Assembly (NCBI GenBank): GCA_025934775.1
Contig: JAICWO010000001.1
Span: 62,001-126,000 of the forward strand
Direction of reading: 5' to 3'
Length of the DNA stretch: 64,000 nucleotides
DNA from: Gemmatimonadaceae bacterium
GTDB lineage: Bacteria; Gemmatimonadota; Gemmatimonadetes; Gemmatimonadales; Gemmatimonadaceae
The notes below the pieces were generated by a model, which was given only the letters and a program-made list of their open reading frames with translations, was not told the origin of the DNA and did not search any database. Of the stretch, positions 1-9,204 are shown piece after piece. The translations under genes and the position numbers were made by a program. Every line of letters begins with the position of its first letter. Position 1 is the stretch's first letter.

Positions 1-262
1 GCTTCGAGAACTGTCAAGAACTTTTACGGTAAACGCGGGCCGACTCGGTCGGCGCCCAGCAAGCCTCGTCACAGGGCCGGCAGTGCGCCGGCGAAACCCC
101 CAACACCTTCCGCACGAACCGTGGCCGCGAATCCATAGTGCATCGATCGAGTCCACCGCCGAACCATCGCTCGCGTCGATCTTACAATTTCCGATAACCT
201 CGCGCGCGCCGTCGGGCGGCGGCTCAGCATATACTGTGGCGCAGATTCCCGCCAAGGTCACG
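1..262. other. left edge spacer, nothing recognised
   Basis: No convincing gene is seen here. A small GC hairpin (gccggc...gccggc) lies near 76-92. An open frame runs through from 83, but its codons before 263 look non-coding and a clear lipoprotein start lies at 263. Confidence 0.4.
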
Positions 263-1006
263 ATGCTTCGATACGTCGTCATTGCTCTTCTCGCCGGCGT
301 CGCGGGCTGCGTTGCGCCGCGCTCCGGACAGGCGCCCGCGCCCTCGACGGCGGTGCTGCTTCCGGGTTCGAGGCTTCTGTCGCCGCCTCCGCTCACCGGC
401 GAGACGCATCACTTGCTCGTGCAGATCCGCGCGCCCCGCGACACCGCCGAGCGCATGATGGGCGCGACGACGCGCACGATTGGCGTCGTGTCGTCAACCG
501 CGGATCGCCTGCGCGTCACGTCGACGTGGGATCCGCCCTACGTCTCGATCGACACCGTCATCCTGGGCGCGCGCACGCTCGCACCCGAGGAGGAATCGCT
601 TCGATACAACGGCTATACGCGCGTGTACCGCTACGCCGGCCATCGCGTGTGGGGCACGGTACAGCACGCCGACTCCGCGCCGCGCGCGTTCGACCGCACG
701 TTTTCAGAACCTGTATTCGCGTTTAGTGAAGTGGAGCTGCTCGTGCGGTCGCTGCCGTTCACGCCGGGCGAGAGCCGGGTCGTTCCGCTTTTCTCCGAAT
801 CGGATGAAGCGGTGGAGCACGATACCATCACCATCGTGATGCGCGATACCGTCCGTCGCGGCGGGCCAGCGTGGATCGTGCGCTTCGCCGACCCGGCGAT
901 CGTGTCGGCCTACACGATCGGCGCGGCGTCCCGCGCGATTCTCGCCACCGAAACGAGGCAGCGCCGCACCGGAGCCGTGTTGCGGTACGTCGAGTCGGCG
1001 CGGTAG
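263..1006 (+). CDS. putative lipoprotein of unknown function
   Basis: A 247-residue protein starting MLRYVVIALLAGVAGC, a short hydrophobic signal with a lipobox (Cys16), so it is probably anchored in a membrane facing the periplasm. The rest is a soluble beta-rich sequence without a motif I recognise. The frame stays open upstream to 83, but the lipoprotein signal fixes the start at 263. The ADOP permease starts 46 bp downstream on the same strand, so the two may be co-transcribed. No function is assigned. Confidence 0.75.
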   Translation: MLRYVVIALLAGVAGCVAPRSGQAPAPSTAVLLPGSRLLSPPPLTGETHHLLVQIRAPRDTAERMMGATTRTIGVVSSTADRLRVTSTWDPPYVSIDTVILGARTLAPEEESLRYNGYTRVYRYAGHRVWGTVQHADSAPRAFDRTFSEPVFAFSEVELLVRSLPFTPGESRVVPLFSESDEAVEHDTITIVMRDTVRRGGPAWIVRFADPAIVSAYTIGAASRAILATETRQRRTGAVLRYVESAR

Positions 1007-1052
1007 ACTGAGCCGTCACACTCGAAGCCGCGGCTCGCGCGGTGGAGGATGC

Positions 1053-3527
1053 ATGTCCGGACTGCGGCAGGTTATGCGCTCGCTCGCCCGATCGCCGCTC
1101 TTCGCGGGCGCCGCCATTGTCACGCTCGGCCTCGGCATCGGAGCGACGTCGGCCGCGTTCAGCGTCATCAACGCCGTGCTGCTCCGGCCGCTCCCGTATC
1201 CGCAGTCGGACCGTCTCGTCGTGCTGCGACACTCGCTGCTCGGCATCGGCATTCCCGACGCGGGCTTGTCGCTCGGCACGTTCTATCACTACCGGCACAC
1301 GAGCCGCACGCTCGCGTCGGTCGCGGCGTACTCGCCGCTCTCGCTCAACCTCTCGGACATCAACGGGACCGCCGAGGCGGAGCGCGTGGATGCGGCCGAT
1401 ATCTCGGCGAATTATCTGACGACGCTCGGCGTCGCGCCGGTGCGCGGGCGCGGCTTCGTCGGCACCGACGAGCGGCCGGATACGCGCGTGGCGCTGATCA
1501 GCGACGATCTCTGGCGCACGCGATACGGCGCCGATGACAAAATTCTCAATCACGACGTGCGGATCAACGGCGAGGTGTATGGCATCATCGGCGTGATGCC
1601 GCCCGATTTTCACTCGCCGTCGCCGGGCACCTCGCTCTGGCGCCCGCTGCACCTCGATTCGCTCACGCCGCACGCCGGGAGCTTCAACCTCGGCGGCATC
1701 GCGCGCCTCGCGCCTGGCGCCACCCCCGACCAGGCGCAGGCGGAGCTCAATCGACTGCTGCCGCGTCTCCCCGAGTCGTTCCCCGATCTCTTTCCGACGC
1801 TGCCGACGACGCAGCTCCTCGCGCAGTCCAAAGCGCACGTGATCGTTCGGCCAATGCTCGACGCGTCCGTCGGCGAGTTCAAGGGCGCGCTCTGGGTCGT
1901 GGCGGCGACGGTCGCGCTGCTGCTCCTCGTCACGTTCGCCAACGTGTCGAACCTGCTGCTCGTGCGGGCGCAGGGCCGCGCGCACGAGCTCGCGGTGCGC
2001 TCGGCGCTCGGCGCGACGCGCGGCCGATTGGTGTCGCGGTTTTACGGCGAGGCCGGCGTGCTCGCGGCGGCGGGCGCGGTGATCGGCGTCGCGATCGCGT
2101 TCGGCGCGACGGCGCTGCTCGTGCGCTACGGACCGTCGAATTTCCCGCGGCTCTCGTCGGTGCACGTCGATCTGCCCACGATCGCGTTCACCGTCGGCGT
2201 CGCCGTCGCGGCGACGCTCGCCTGCGGTGCGTTTCCGGCGCTCCGCTTCGAGTCCTCGGCGCTGAGCGCGTTCCTGCGCGAAGGCGGCCGGTCGGCGACG
2301 GGCGGCCGGGCACGCCATCGCGCGCAGCGGACGCTGATCGTCGTCCAGGTCGCGCTCGCGGTGGTGCTCCTCGCCGGGTCCGGGCTCCTCGCGCGGACCG
2401 TGCAGCACCTCAGCGCCGTGCAACCGGGCTTCGATCCGTCGGGAACGCTCGCGTTCACGATCTCGCTCCCGCAGGCGCAGTACCCGCATTCCGGGAACGT
2501 GAGCCGATTCTATGACGATTTGCTAAACCGGCTGCGCGGCCTGCCCGGCGTGACCGACGCCGGCATCGTCTCGCGGCTGCCGCTCTCGGGTCCGGAGCCG
2601 CTCGCGCCGATCTTCGTGGAGCACATGCCGCCGCCGCCGAACACGCTGCCTCCGGTATATCCGTTCACCGTGGTGAGCGCGGGCTATTTCCGCGCGATGC
2701 ACATCGCCTTGCTCGCCGGCCGCCTGTTCGTCGATCCCAGCGACCCGACCGACGCGAACAACGTGATCGTGAGCCGTGCGTTCGCGGAGAAGTACTGGCA
2801 CGACCCCACGGGCCGCGCCGCGCTCGGTCAGCGCGTGCGGGTGCTCGCGAATCGGTGGTCGCCGATCGTCGGCGTCGTGGAGAGTGTTCGCGACACGTCG
2901 CTCGAGGCCGCGGCCATCGGTCAAGCGTACCTGCCGTTGAGCATCGCAAGCCTGCAAGTGCCCGACTCGGTCGCGCCATTCAGCCCGCACGTGATGAGCA
3001 TCGTGCTTCGCACCGCCGGCGATCCGAGCGCGCCCGGCGCGTCGGTGCGCCGCGTGGTGCGATCCATGGACCCGAGCGTTCCGGTGTACAGCCTCGAGTC
3101 GCTCACGAACATGCTCGATCGCGCCACGGCGCGCACGCGCTTCGTCCTGATGATTCTCGCCGCGGCCGCGGTGATCACGCTCCTCATCGGCGCGATCGGA
3201 CTGTACGGCGTGATCGCGTACGTCGTCACGCTCCGCACGCGCGAGCTCGGCCTGCGACTGGCGCTCGGCGCGCAGCCGAGCGGCGTGCTCGGGCTCGTGT
3301 TGCGCGATGGGATCGTGCTCTCGGTCATTGGCGTCGCCGCCGGGCTCGCGGCGTTCGCGAGTGTTGCGAGATTTCTCAAAGGATTTCTGTTTGGCGTGAG
3401 CGCCGCGGATCCGCTCACGCTCTCGGTGGTCGCCGTCACGTTGATCGCGGTCGCCGCCGTCGCGAGCGCACTCCCCGCTTGGCGCGCGTCGCGCATCGAT
3501 CCGCTCGAGGCGCTCCGTGCGGAGTGA
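1053..3527 (+). CDS. ADOP/MacB-like ABC transporter permease
   Basis: An 824-residue inner-membrane permease. The N-terminal segment (LRQVMRSLARSPLFAGAAI, then a helix rich in G/A/I) is followed by a large periplasmic MacB_PCD domain, a block of three helices near residues 275-400, a second periplasmic domain and a C-terminal FtsX block (RTRELGLRLALGA, near 730-745). This duplicated 8-helix plan (about 800 residues) is the Acidobacterial duplicated orphan permease type. Such proteins usually work with a LolD/MacB-like ATPase encoded elsewhere; none is adjacent here. The substrate cannot be told. The start has a GGTGGAGG-like ribosome site just upstream. Confidence 0.93.
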   Translation: MSGLRQVMRSLARSPLFAGAAIVTLGLGIGATSAAFSVINAVLLRPLPYPQSDRLVVLRHSLLGIGIPDAGLSLGTFYHYRHTSRTLASVAAYSPLSLNLSDINGTAEAERVDAADISANYLTTLGVAPVRGRGFVGTDERPDTRVALISDDLWRTRYGADDKILNHDVRINGEVYGIIGVMPPDFHSPSPGTSLWRPLHLDSLTPHAGSFNLGGIARLAPGATPDQAQAELNRLLPRLPESFPDLFPTLPTTQLLAQSKAHVIVRPMLDASVGEFKGALWVVAATVALLLLVTFANVSNLLLVRAQGRAHELAVRSALGATRGRLVSRFYGEAGVLAAAGAVIGVAIAFGATALLVRYGPSNFPRLSSVHVDLPTIAFTVGVAVAATLACGAFPALRFESSALSAFLREGGRSATGGRARHRAQRTLIVVQVALAVVLLAGSGLLARTVQHLSAVQPGFDPSGTLAFTISLPQAQYPHSGNVSRFYDDLLNRLRGLPGVTDAGIVSRLPLSGPEPLAPIFVEHMPPPPNTLPPVYPFTVVSAGYFRAMHIALLAGRLFVDPSDPTDANNVIVSRAFAEKYWHDPTGRAALGQRVRVLANRWSPIVGVVESVRDTSLEAAAIGQAYLPLSIASLQVPDSVAPFSPHVMSIVLRTAGDPSAPGASVRRVVRSMDPSVPVYSLESLTNMLDRATARTRFVLMILAAAAVITLLIGAIGLYGVIAYVVTLRTRELGLRLALGAQPSGVLGLVLRDGIVLSVIGVAAGLAAFASVARFLKGFLFGVSAADPLTLSVVAVTLIAVAAVASALPAWRASRIDPLEALRAE

Positions 3528-3699
3528 TGGCGGCTGAGTTGACGCCGGCCCCACTCCGTGCCAAGATTTCGCTCAGCGTTCGGGGACGCCCGCGGGTCCG
3601 CGCGAAGGACTGAGCTCCACCCCTCGCAGTTCACACGATTGCACGGCTGTCTCCGTGCTGGCCGGCTTGCGGACCGCTGGCGTTCAGCATGGAGGTCGT

Positions 3700-5277
3700 A
3701 TGACGGCCAGGCAGTTACCCGAGCGCCCGAATCTCGAGCAGCTCAAGCGACTCGCGAAGGACCTGCTCCGCGACGCGCGCGTCCGCGACGCCGGCGCGGT
3801 CGCCCGCTTCCGCATTCTCCCGGCCTACGCGCGCGCGGCCGACCCGGACCTCGCGCGCGCCCCGCTCGCGCTGCACGACGCGCAATCGGTCATCGCGCGC
3901 GAGCACGGCTTCGACTCGTGGAACGCGCTCCGCGAGCGGGTCGAGGAGCTCACGTTCGAGTTTGGCGCCGCGGTCGATCAATTCATCCAGGCGGCGACGG
4001 ACGGCCGCCCCGACCGCGCCGGGCGACTCCTCGCGCTCCACCCGGCGATCGCTAATGCCAATTTCTATACGCAGCTCGTCCTCGGCGACTTCCCCGCCGT
4101 CGAGGCGCGGCTCGCCGAGCGGCCGGCGCGATCGACGGAGCGCGGCGGTCCGCGCGACTGGGAACCGCTGCATTACGTCTGCCACTCGGCGATCTCGGGA
4201 CACGCGACACTGCGCGAATCGGGGCTGGTCGCGATCGCCCGCCGGCTGATCGAGCTCGGCGCCGATCCCAATCTGCGCTTTCCGTGGCTGCACCACGGCG
4301 TGCGGCGCCCCGTGCTGTGGGGCGCGGTCATGGCGACCCGCTCGCTCCCGCTCGCCGCCGCGCTGCTCGATGCGGGCGCCGACCCGAACGACGGCGTCAC
4401 GCTGCCGCTCGCGGCGGGCAGCGGAAACATCGACGTGCTCGAGCTGCTCGCCGCCCGCGGGGCGGACGTGAATCAGCCGTGGGCGACCGACGGCGGCGCG
4501 ACGCTGTATGAGATCTTGCATTGGGCGCCCGGTCCCGCGGCCGCGATCTGGCTGCTCGAGCACGGCGCGGACCCGGACCCGGTGTTCGCCGCCAACGGCG
4601 AGTCGCCGCTGCACGTCGTCGCGGCCAAGTGGGGCGTCTATCTCGCCGAGCAGCTCGTCCGCCGCGGCGCCGACGTGAGCCGGCGCCGCGCGGACGGCCG
4701 CACTCCCTACGCCGTCGCGCAGCTCAGCGGCAATCAAGCGGTGGCCGAGTGGCTCCTCGCCCATGGCTCGCCGGCGGAGCTCGCCGACGTCGATCGTCTC
4801 GTCGCGGCGTGCAGCCACGGCGACCGCGAGCAGGTCGAGGCGATGCTCCGCGAATGTCCCGAGCTTCGCGGCGGGCTCGCACCCGACCACTACGCGGCGC
4901 TGTATCAGGCCGCGGAGCGGAACGACGCGGCGGCGCTCGCGTTGCTGCTCGAGTGCGGGCTGGATCCCGATCGGCCCGATGAGAGTATTGGAAAGACCGC
5001 GCTACACGTCGCGGCGATGGAAGGCAATGTCGAAGCCGCGCGCGTTCTGCTCGCGCACGGCGCGTCGGTCTCGGCGCGCGACGGCGAGTTCCACGCGCCG
5101 CCGCTCATCTGGGCCGCCGAGGGAGCGCGCAACTCGACGCGCGATGACGGCGCGCACGCCGCCGTCGGTCGGATGCTGCTCGAGGCGGGATCGCCCGTGG
5201 ATTGGGAGGGCGGCCCGGAACCGGCGGAGGCCGTGCGCGACATCGTGCACGCGTGGCGCGAGGCTGCCGCCGCGTGA
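3700..5277 (+). CDS. ankyrin-repeat protein
   Basis: A 525-residue soluble protein. Residues 1-85 form a charged helical domain (PNLEQLKRLAKDLLRDA ... AREHGFDSWNALRERV) often found in front of bacterial ankyrin arrays. From about residue 100 onward there are ankyrin units with signatures such as GADPN, GADVNQPW, GESPLHVVAA, GADVSRRRADGRTPY and GKTALHVAAMEGNVEAARVLLAHGA. Ankyrins mediate protein binding; the partner is unknown. GGAGGT lies 4 nt before the ATG, which decides this start over an upstream GTG at 3655. No signal peptide, so probably cytoplasmic. Confidence 0.92.
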   Translation: MTARQLPERPNLEQLKRLAKDLLRDARVRDAGAVARFRILPAYARAADPDLARAPLALHDAQSVIAREHGFDSWNALRERVEELTFEFGAAVDQFIQAATDGRPDRAGRLLALHPAIANANFYTQLVLGDFPAVEARLAERPARSTERGGPRDWEPLHYVCHSAISGHATLRESGLVAIARRLIELGADPNLRFPWLHHGVRRPVLWGAVMATRSLPLAAALLDAGADPNDGVTLPLAAGSGNIDVLELLAARGADVNQPWATDGGATLYEILHWAPGPAAAIWLLEHGADPDPVFAANGESPLHVVAAKWGVYLAEQLVRRGADVSRRRADGRTPYAVAQLSGNQAVAEWLLAHGSPAELADVDRLVAACSHGDREQVEAMLRECPELRGGLAPDHYAALYQAAERNDAAALALLLECGLDPDRPDESIGKTALHVAAMEGNVEAARVLLAHGASVSARDGEFHAPPLIWAAEGARNSTRDDGAHAAVGRMLLEAGSPVDWEGGPEPAEAVRDIVHAWREAAAA

Positions 5278-5286
5278 TGCCGCCGT

Positions 5287-5322
5287 CTCAGCGCGTCGCG
5301 CGCTCCTTCGCGACGCGCTGAG
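5287..5322. terminator. bidirectional terminator-like hairpin
   Basis: Perfect 14-bp arms ctcagcgcgtcgcg / cgcgacgcgctgag with an 8-nt loop lie between two convergent genes. The hairpin overlaps the last codons of the beta-lactamase gene. There is no strong T tract. Confidence 0.6.
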
Positions 5323-6205
5323 CGATGGCCGTGCGCGCGGCGGCCGCGTAGCGCCGGCACGCGGTGCTGTCGATGAGCGCGTCCGGCGTGCCCGCCTCGC
5401 GCGCGGCGATGCGCTCCCACAAGTGGCTCGCATCGGGATGCGGCGTCAGCAAGATGTCGCAGCGCAGGTGCTCGAGCGTCGTGAGGCCGTGCTCGAAATC
5501 CGCGAGCGCGTTCGGATACGTGTCGTTGCGTGTGAAGAGGAATCCGTCGGCCGAGACGGCGGTCTGGCTGTCGCCATCCACAATCTGTAAACAGCGGCTC
5601 GTCTCGCACGATTGCCACGACCAACTTGTTCCGCCGGGTGTGTGTCCGGGCGTGAAGTGCGCGGTCAGCGCGAGATCTCCCACGCGCAGCACCTCGCCGT
5701 CGTGAATCACGCGCACGTGCGGCACCGGCGGATAATCGAGACCCAAACCGAACTGCGGATCGTTCTTGCCCGGCTTCCCGTGCTCGAGCCACGCGGCGCT
5801 CGCCGGGCTCGCGGCCACCGTCGCCCCGGACGCGCGCGCCAACTCGGCGATCCCACCCGCGTGATCGTAGTGCGCGTGCGTATTGAGCACGAGCTTCACG
5901 TCCTCGACGCGAAAGCCCAGCGCGCGGATGTGTGCGAGAATCAGCGGCGCGTTTTCGGAGAGTCCGCCGTCGATCACGACATCGCCGCGAGGCGAGGTGA
6001 TGAGGATCGAGCTCAGACCGCGCGTGCCCACGTAGTACGTGTTGCCGTAGATGCGGAGCGGCTGCTGATCGGCGAACCAGTTCGCTTCGCAACGAGGACA
6101 CGCGGCCATGCCGCGCGCGACGGTCGCGCTGTCCGACTGCTGTGCTTGGGCGGCGAGCGGCACGGCGAGGAATGCCACGGTCGCGAGAATGGCGCGTCGA
6201 TTCAC
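5288..6205 (-). CDS. subclass B3 metallo-beta-lactamase-type hydrolase
   Basis: A 305-residue exported MBL-fold protein read from a GTG (signal AILATVAFLAVPLAAQAQ). It carries the B3 zinc ligands: HAHYDH (H110, H112, D114, H115 counting the GTG as residue 1), H188 in FTPGHTPGGTSW and H256 in LTPHPDASHLW. The segments GLSSILI and DGDSQT are also B3-like. Proteins of this family hydrolyse beta-lactams in the periplasm, and many environmental members are intrinsic with weak activity, so the true substrate is open. The frame extends upstream to a TTG at 6337, but the signal peptide argues for 6205. Confidence 0.88.
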   Translation of the reverse strand: MNRRAILATVAFLAVPLAAQAQQSDSATVARGMAACPRCEANWFADQQPLRIYGNTYYVGTRGLSSILITSPRGDVVIDGGLSENAPLILAHIRALGFRVEDVKLVLNTHAHYDHAGGIAELARASGATVAASPASAAWLEHGKPGKNDPQFGLGLDYPPVPHVRVIHDGEVLRVGDLALTAHFTPGHTPGGTSWSWQSCETSRCLQIVDGDSQTAVSADGFLFTRNDTYPNALADFEHGLTTLEHLRCDILLTPHPDASHLWERIAAREAGTPDALIDSTACRRYAAAARTAIAQRVAKERATR

Positions 6206-6247
6206 GGAGGACTCACGAATTGTGGTGTCGGGGTGCAATATATCTGC

Positions 6248-7015
6248 ATGACGTCGCGCATTCGCCGCACGTTCTCGCGCCTCTTCGTCGCGAGCTCCCT
6301 GGGCCTGTTCTCGCTCGGCGGCCGCGCCGCCGCGCAACAGCGGTCCACGCTCACGGGCCGCGTACTCGACGGCGCGCAGCAGCCGGTGCGCGGCGTTCGC
6401 GTCTCGTCGACGATCGATTCGGTGCTCGCCGTGACGGACGAGCGCGGCCGGTTCACGCTGCGCGGCCTCACGCCGGGGATGACGAAGTTTCTCATTCGCC
6501 GCATCGGCTACGAGCCGGGCGAATTCTCGCTTCCGCTCATCGCGGCCGAAACGCTCGTCGTCGACCTGCGGCTCGAGCAGGCGGCGGTGCCGATCGCGGG
6601 GACCCTGACCGTCGGCCAGTCACAGAGGCAACGCGTGCTCGCGACGTTCGAGCGTCATCGCTACGGCTCAAATGGCGGGCACTTCATCACGCGGGAAGAC
6701 ATCGAGCGACGGAACCCCAGAACGCTGAGCGACATCGTGCGCACGATCGCCGGGGTCGAGCTCGTGCCTGGTGGGCCCGGGACGGAGCCGAAAGTGCGCA
6801 TGGCGCGCGCGAACGCCGTGGTCGACTGTCCGATCCAGTATTGGGTCGATGGCATTCGCGCGACCAACCTCGAGCTGGACGACATCTCGCCGGGCGACGT
6901 CGAGGCATTAGAGATCTATAATGGCCCGTCGACGCTCCCGCCGGAGTACAACGGCCGGTGGACGAACGCCGCCTGCGGAACGATCGTGATCTGGACGCGC
7001 GTGCCGGGCCAGTGA
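6248..7015 (+). CDS. exported carboxypeptidase-regulatory-like / TonB-plug protein
   Basis: A 255-residue protein with a signal peptide ending in GGRAAAQQ, then a CarboxypepD_reg-like beta-sandwich (STLTGRVLDGAQQPVRGVRVSS ... RFTLRGLTPG), then a TonB-receptor plug-like domain (FITREDIERRNPRTLSDIVRTIAGVEL ... QYWVDGIRATN ... VEALEIYNGPSTLPPEY). It stops where a receptor barrel would begin and ends in CGTIVIWT. It is thus a plug without a barrel. The gene downstream on the other strand (7037-7795) encodes a paralogue, tail to tail. Role unknown; an outer-membrane or periplasmic accessory is plausible. Confidence 0.82.
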   Translation: MTSRIRRTFSRLFVASSLGLFSLGGRAAAQQRSTLTGRVLDGAQQPVRGVRVSSTIDSVLAVTDERGRFTLRGLTPGMTKFLIRRIGYEPGEFSLPLIAAETLVVDLRLEQAAVPIAGTLTVGQSQRQRVLATFERHRYGSNGGHFITREDIERRNPRTLSDIVRTIAGVELVPGGPGTEPKVRMARANAVVDCPIQYWVDGIRATNLELDDISPGDVEALEIYNGPSTLPPEYNGRWTNAACGTIVIWTRVPGQ

Positions 7016-7036
7016 GCCCGGCGAATATGCAACCGT

Positions 7037-7795
7037 TTAGTTGCGCTTTGTCCAGATGACCACGGTGCCGCACACCGTCTTGTACGTGCGCAGCTCGGCC
7101 GGCGTGGTCGCGGGGCCGTCGTAGATCTCCACGCCGCGGACCGCCGAGACGGTGATCGTGTTGATGTCGAAGGGCTGTGGCATCGCGATCCCGTCGACGA
7201 CCATCTGCGCGCCGACACACGACTCTCCACCCGCATAGAAATCTCGAATCGAGATCTCGCCGTGCTTGATGACGATGATCCCGTCCGTGTCCACCTGCAC
7301 GCCGGGCCTCCCGTAGAAGAGCGTGCGCATGTCGATCGTGTGCGTCCGCTCGATCTCGTCCGCCGTGATGAACTCTCCTCCGACGGACTTCCGGCGCCGC
7401 TCGTCGAACCCGCTCGGATCGCGAAGCCGCGAGTACGACGAATCCTCGCGCACGACGACGGTCGGAAGCTCCTGCGTCGCGCGCATCATCGTGAGATCGA
7501 GCCGCAGCTCCTGCCGAGGTACGAGCATCACCATCTTCATCGCGGGCGCATAGCCGATCATCGACGCGCGCACGATCAAGGTTCCCGCTGGGAGCCGATC
7601 GACGCGGTATGCGCCGGCGCTGTCGGCGCGTACGCGGCCGACGCTCAGGACGTCGACGATCGCTCCGGCGACGGGCGCGCCGCGCTCGTCGCGCACGATC
7701 CCGCGCACGATCCCGCGCACGATCGCGCTCGTGGTGTCCTGCGCACCCGCGGCGCATGGAAGCGCGAGCAACAGCGCAATGACGACTCGGCGCAT
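7037..7795 (-). CDS. exported carboxypeptidase-regulatory-like / TonB-plug protein, paralogue
   Basis: A 252-residue protein with a clear signal (MRRVVIALLLALPCAAGAQ). It has the same order as its neighbour: a CarboxypepD_reg-like domain (GIVRDERGAPVAGAIVDVLSV ... AGAYRVDRLPAGTLIVRA), then a plug-like domain (GGEFITADEIERTHTIDMRTL ... AQMVVDGIAMP ... VRGVEIYDGPATTPAEL) and the ending CGTVVIWTKRN. A 12-bp unit repeated three times near 7691-7726 encodes IVRGIVRGIVR just after the signal cleavage site. Both paralogues keep two cysteines (one before the VDG motif, one in CGTxVIWT), which could form a disulfide. Confidence 0.82.
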   Translation of the reverse strand: MRRVVIALLLALPCAAGAQDTTSAIVRGIVRGIVRDERGAPVAGAIVDVLSVGRVRADSAGAYRVDRLPAGTLIVRASMIGYAPAMKMVMLVPRQELRLDLTMMRATQELPTVVVREDSSYSRLRDPSGFDERRRKSVGGEFITADEIERTHTIDMRTLFYGRPGVQVDTDGIIVIKHGEISIRDFYAGGESCVGAQMVVDGIAMPQPFDINTITVSAVRGVEIYDGPATTPAELRTYKTVCGTVVIWTKRN

Positions 7796-7852
7796 GAGAC
7801 ACTGATTTGAATCTTCGGATGCGCCGGCGCAAGCCTCCGACGCCCGGCGGGG

Positions 7853-8428
7853 CTACGCCGCGTAGTACGCTTCGATCGCCCACGCGACGCCGTCGCGCAC
7901 GATCTCGTCGCGCTCCTGCTCGTCCGGGTCGACCGTGTCGTCCATCCCCTCGCGCATTGCCGACTTGAGGAGCACGAGCGCGCGCTCCGGCGGCACGCCG
8001 CTCGTCCGCAGCGCGAGCGCGTAGTCTTCGATTGCGGTGCGCATCGCCGCCCGCTGCCGATGGCATTCCGCGAGGCGCATCTCACGATCGGATCGCAGCG
8101 CGTGGTTCGCGCTCCGAAGCACCGCCACCTCGGCGAGGAGCGCCCGCGTTCGCTGCACGCACTCCTGGCCGGTCGCGCACGGTCGGGGGATGTTGACGCG
8201 CGCGGGAGGAATCGACTCGGTCGCCGGGGGCGCCGTCTCGACACGGTCGATCAGCGAGGCGAGTGCCGCGTCGGACAGCTCACGCCAATTCTCGGGATAC
8301 TGCCAGATGCGGCGGACGACCGCATCGCTGTCGAAGACCAGGCAGCGCGGGCCTTTTGAACCAGGCGTCGCGCGCGTATCGATCTCTGCCACGTGCCATT
8401 GAATTCCGTCGTGTGTGATGAGTCGCAT
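7853..8428 (-). CDS. hypothetical protein
   Basis: A 191-residue cytoplasmic protein I do not recognise. Residues 1-60 look like a small beta domain (MRLITHDGIQWHVAEID ... CLVFDSDAVVRRIWQYPENW). Residues 90-160 are helical and coiled-coil-like (CVQRTRALLAEVAVLRSANH ... RQRAAMRTAIEDYALAL). The C-terminus (GVPPERALVLLKSAMREGM ... DGVAWAIEAYY) resembles short helical segments common in regulatory proteins. The frame is open upstream, but the ATG at 8428 gives the compact start. It is divergent from the PAS gene at 8556, so the 127-bp spacer holds both promoters. Confidence 0.7.
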   Translation of the reverse strand: MRLITHDGIQWHVAEIDTRATPGSKGPRCLVFDSDAVVRRIWQYPENWRELSDAALASLIDRVETAPPATESIPPARVNIPRPCATGQECVQRTRALLAEVAVLRSANHALRSDREMRLAECHRQRAAMRTAIEDYALALRTSGVPPERALVLLKSAMREGMDDTVDPDEQERDEIVRDGVAWAIEAYYAA

Positions 8429-8555
8429 CGTCACGGCCCCGCGGCACGAATCCGCCCGTTTGCACGCACGGTTCGTGCGCGCCGCGATGCACCGCCGCGT
8501 TCCTCCCGTTGGGTCCGACTCATGCGTGCTTCGACGATGCCAGACGAAACCACAC

Positions 8556-9170
8556 ATGTTCTCTGAACTGGAAAGCAACTCGACCATCGACGCGCTCGCT
8601 CGCTGCCGGCAGACGGTGCTCGCGCGTGCCGCACGCGTGCTCGATACTGATGCTCCGCCATCGGAAGCCGACGGGCGCGAGACACTGCGGAACATCATGG
8701 GGCTCCTGATGACGAGTCTCGAAGGGCTCAAGGTTGCCGAAGAGGAGCTGCGCGAACAAAACGATCGGCTGCGTGAGCAACGTGCGTCGGTGAATGACCG
8801 GCTGCGGCACTATCGCTCGCTCTTTCTCGCTTCGCCGATGCCGTCGATCATCACGGACATGTACGCGTCGATGCTCGAGATGAACTACGCGGCGACGGAG
8901 CTCTTCAGGCGCGAGGCCCGTCATCTCGAACGCAAGCCGCTCGTGACGCTCGTCGCGCCGGAATCACGCGACACGTTCCGGCGGCAACTGCTCAACTTTC
9001 CGATCGACGAGACGACGCGGGCGTGGCCCATCGTCCTGCAGCGCACTGGCGACGTCCCCATCCCGGTGCCCGCGATCGTGCGCCGGGTGAGCGGCCTCGG
9101 TCCCACGCAGTCGGGCGTGCTGTACTGGGTGCTCGAGCCGCAAGCGGCGCTGGTCGAAGCGCAACCCTAG
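8556..9170 (+). CDS. PAS-domain protein with N-terminal coiled coil
   Basis: A 204-residue soluble protein. Residues about 45-85 form a coiled coil (GLKVAEEELREQNDRLREQR), followed by a PAS fold (HYRSLFLASPMPSIITDMYASMLEMNYAATELFRRE) ending near VLYWVLEPQ. There is no kinase, GGDEF or HTH output domain, so it is probably a sensor partner for another protein. The ATG at 8556 was chosen because the sequence from there is well formed; the in-frame extension to 8415 is poor and overlaps the divergent neighbour. Confidence 0.78.
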   Translation: MFSELESNSTIDALARCRQTVLARAARVLDTDAPPSEADGRETLRNIMGLLMTSLEGLKVAEEELREQNDRLREQRASVNDRLRHYRSLFLASPMPSIITDMYASMLEMNYAATELFRREARHLERKPLVTLVAPESRDTFRRQLLNFPIDETTRAWPIVLQRTGDVPIPVPAIVRRVSGLGPTQSGVLYWVLEPQAALVEAQP

Positions 9171-9204
9171 CGCCTCGAAACCGGCCTGCGTAGCGTGTGG
9201 GGAG

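Noticed and set aside
828-2489. Long minus-strand reading frame opposite the ADOP gene
   Set aside because: Arg/Glu-rich sequence without domains; a shadow of the intact permease gene.
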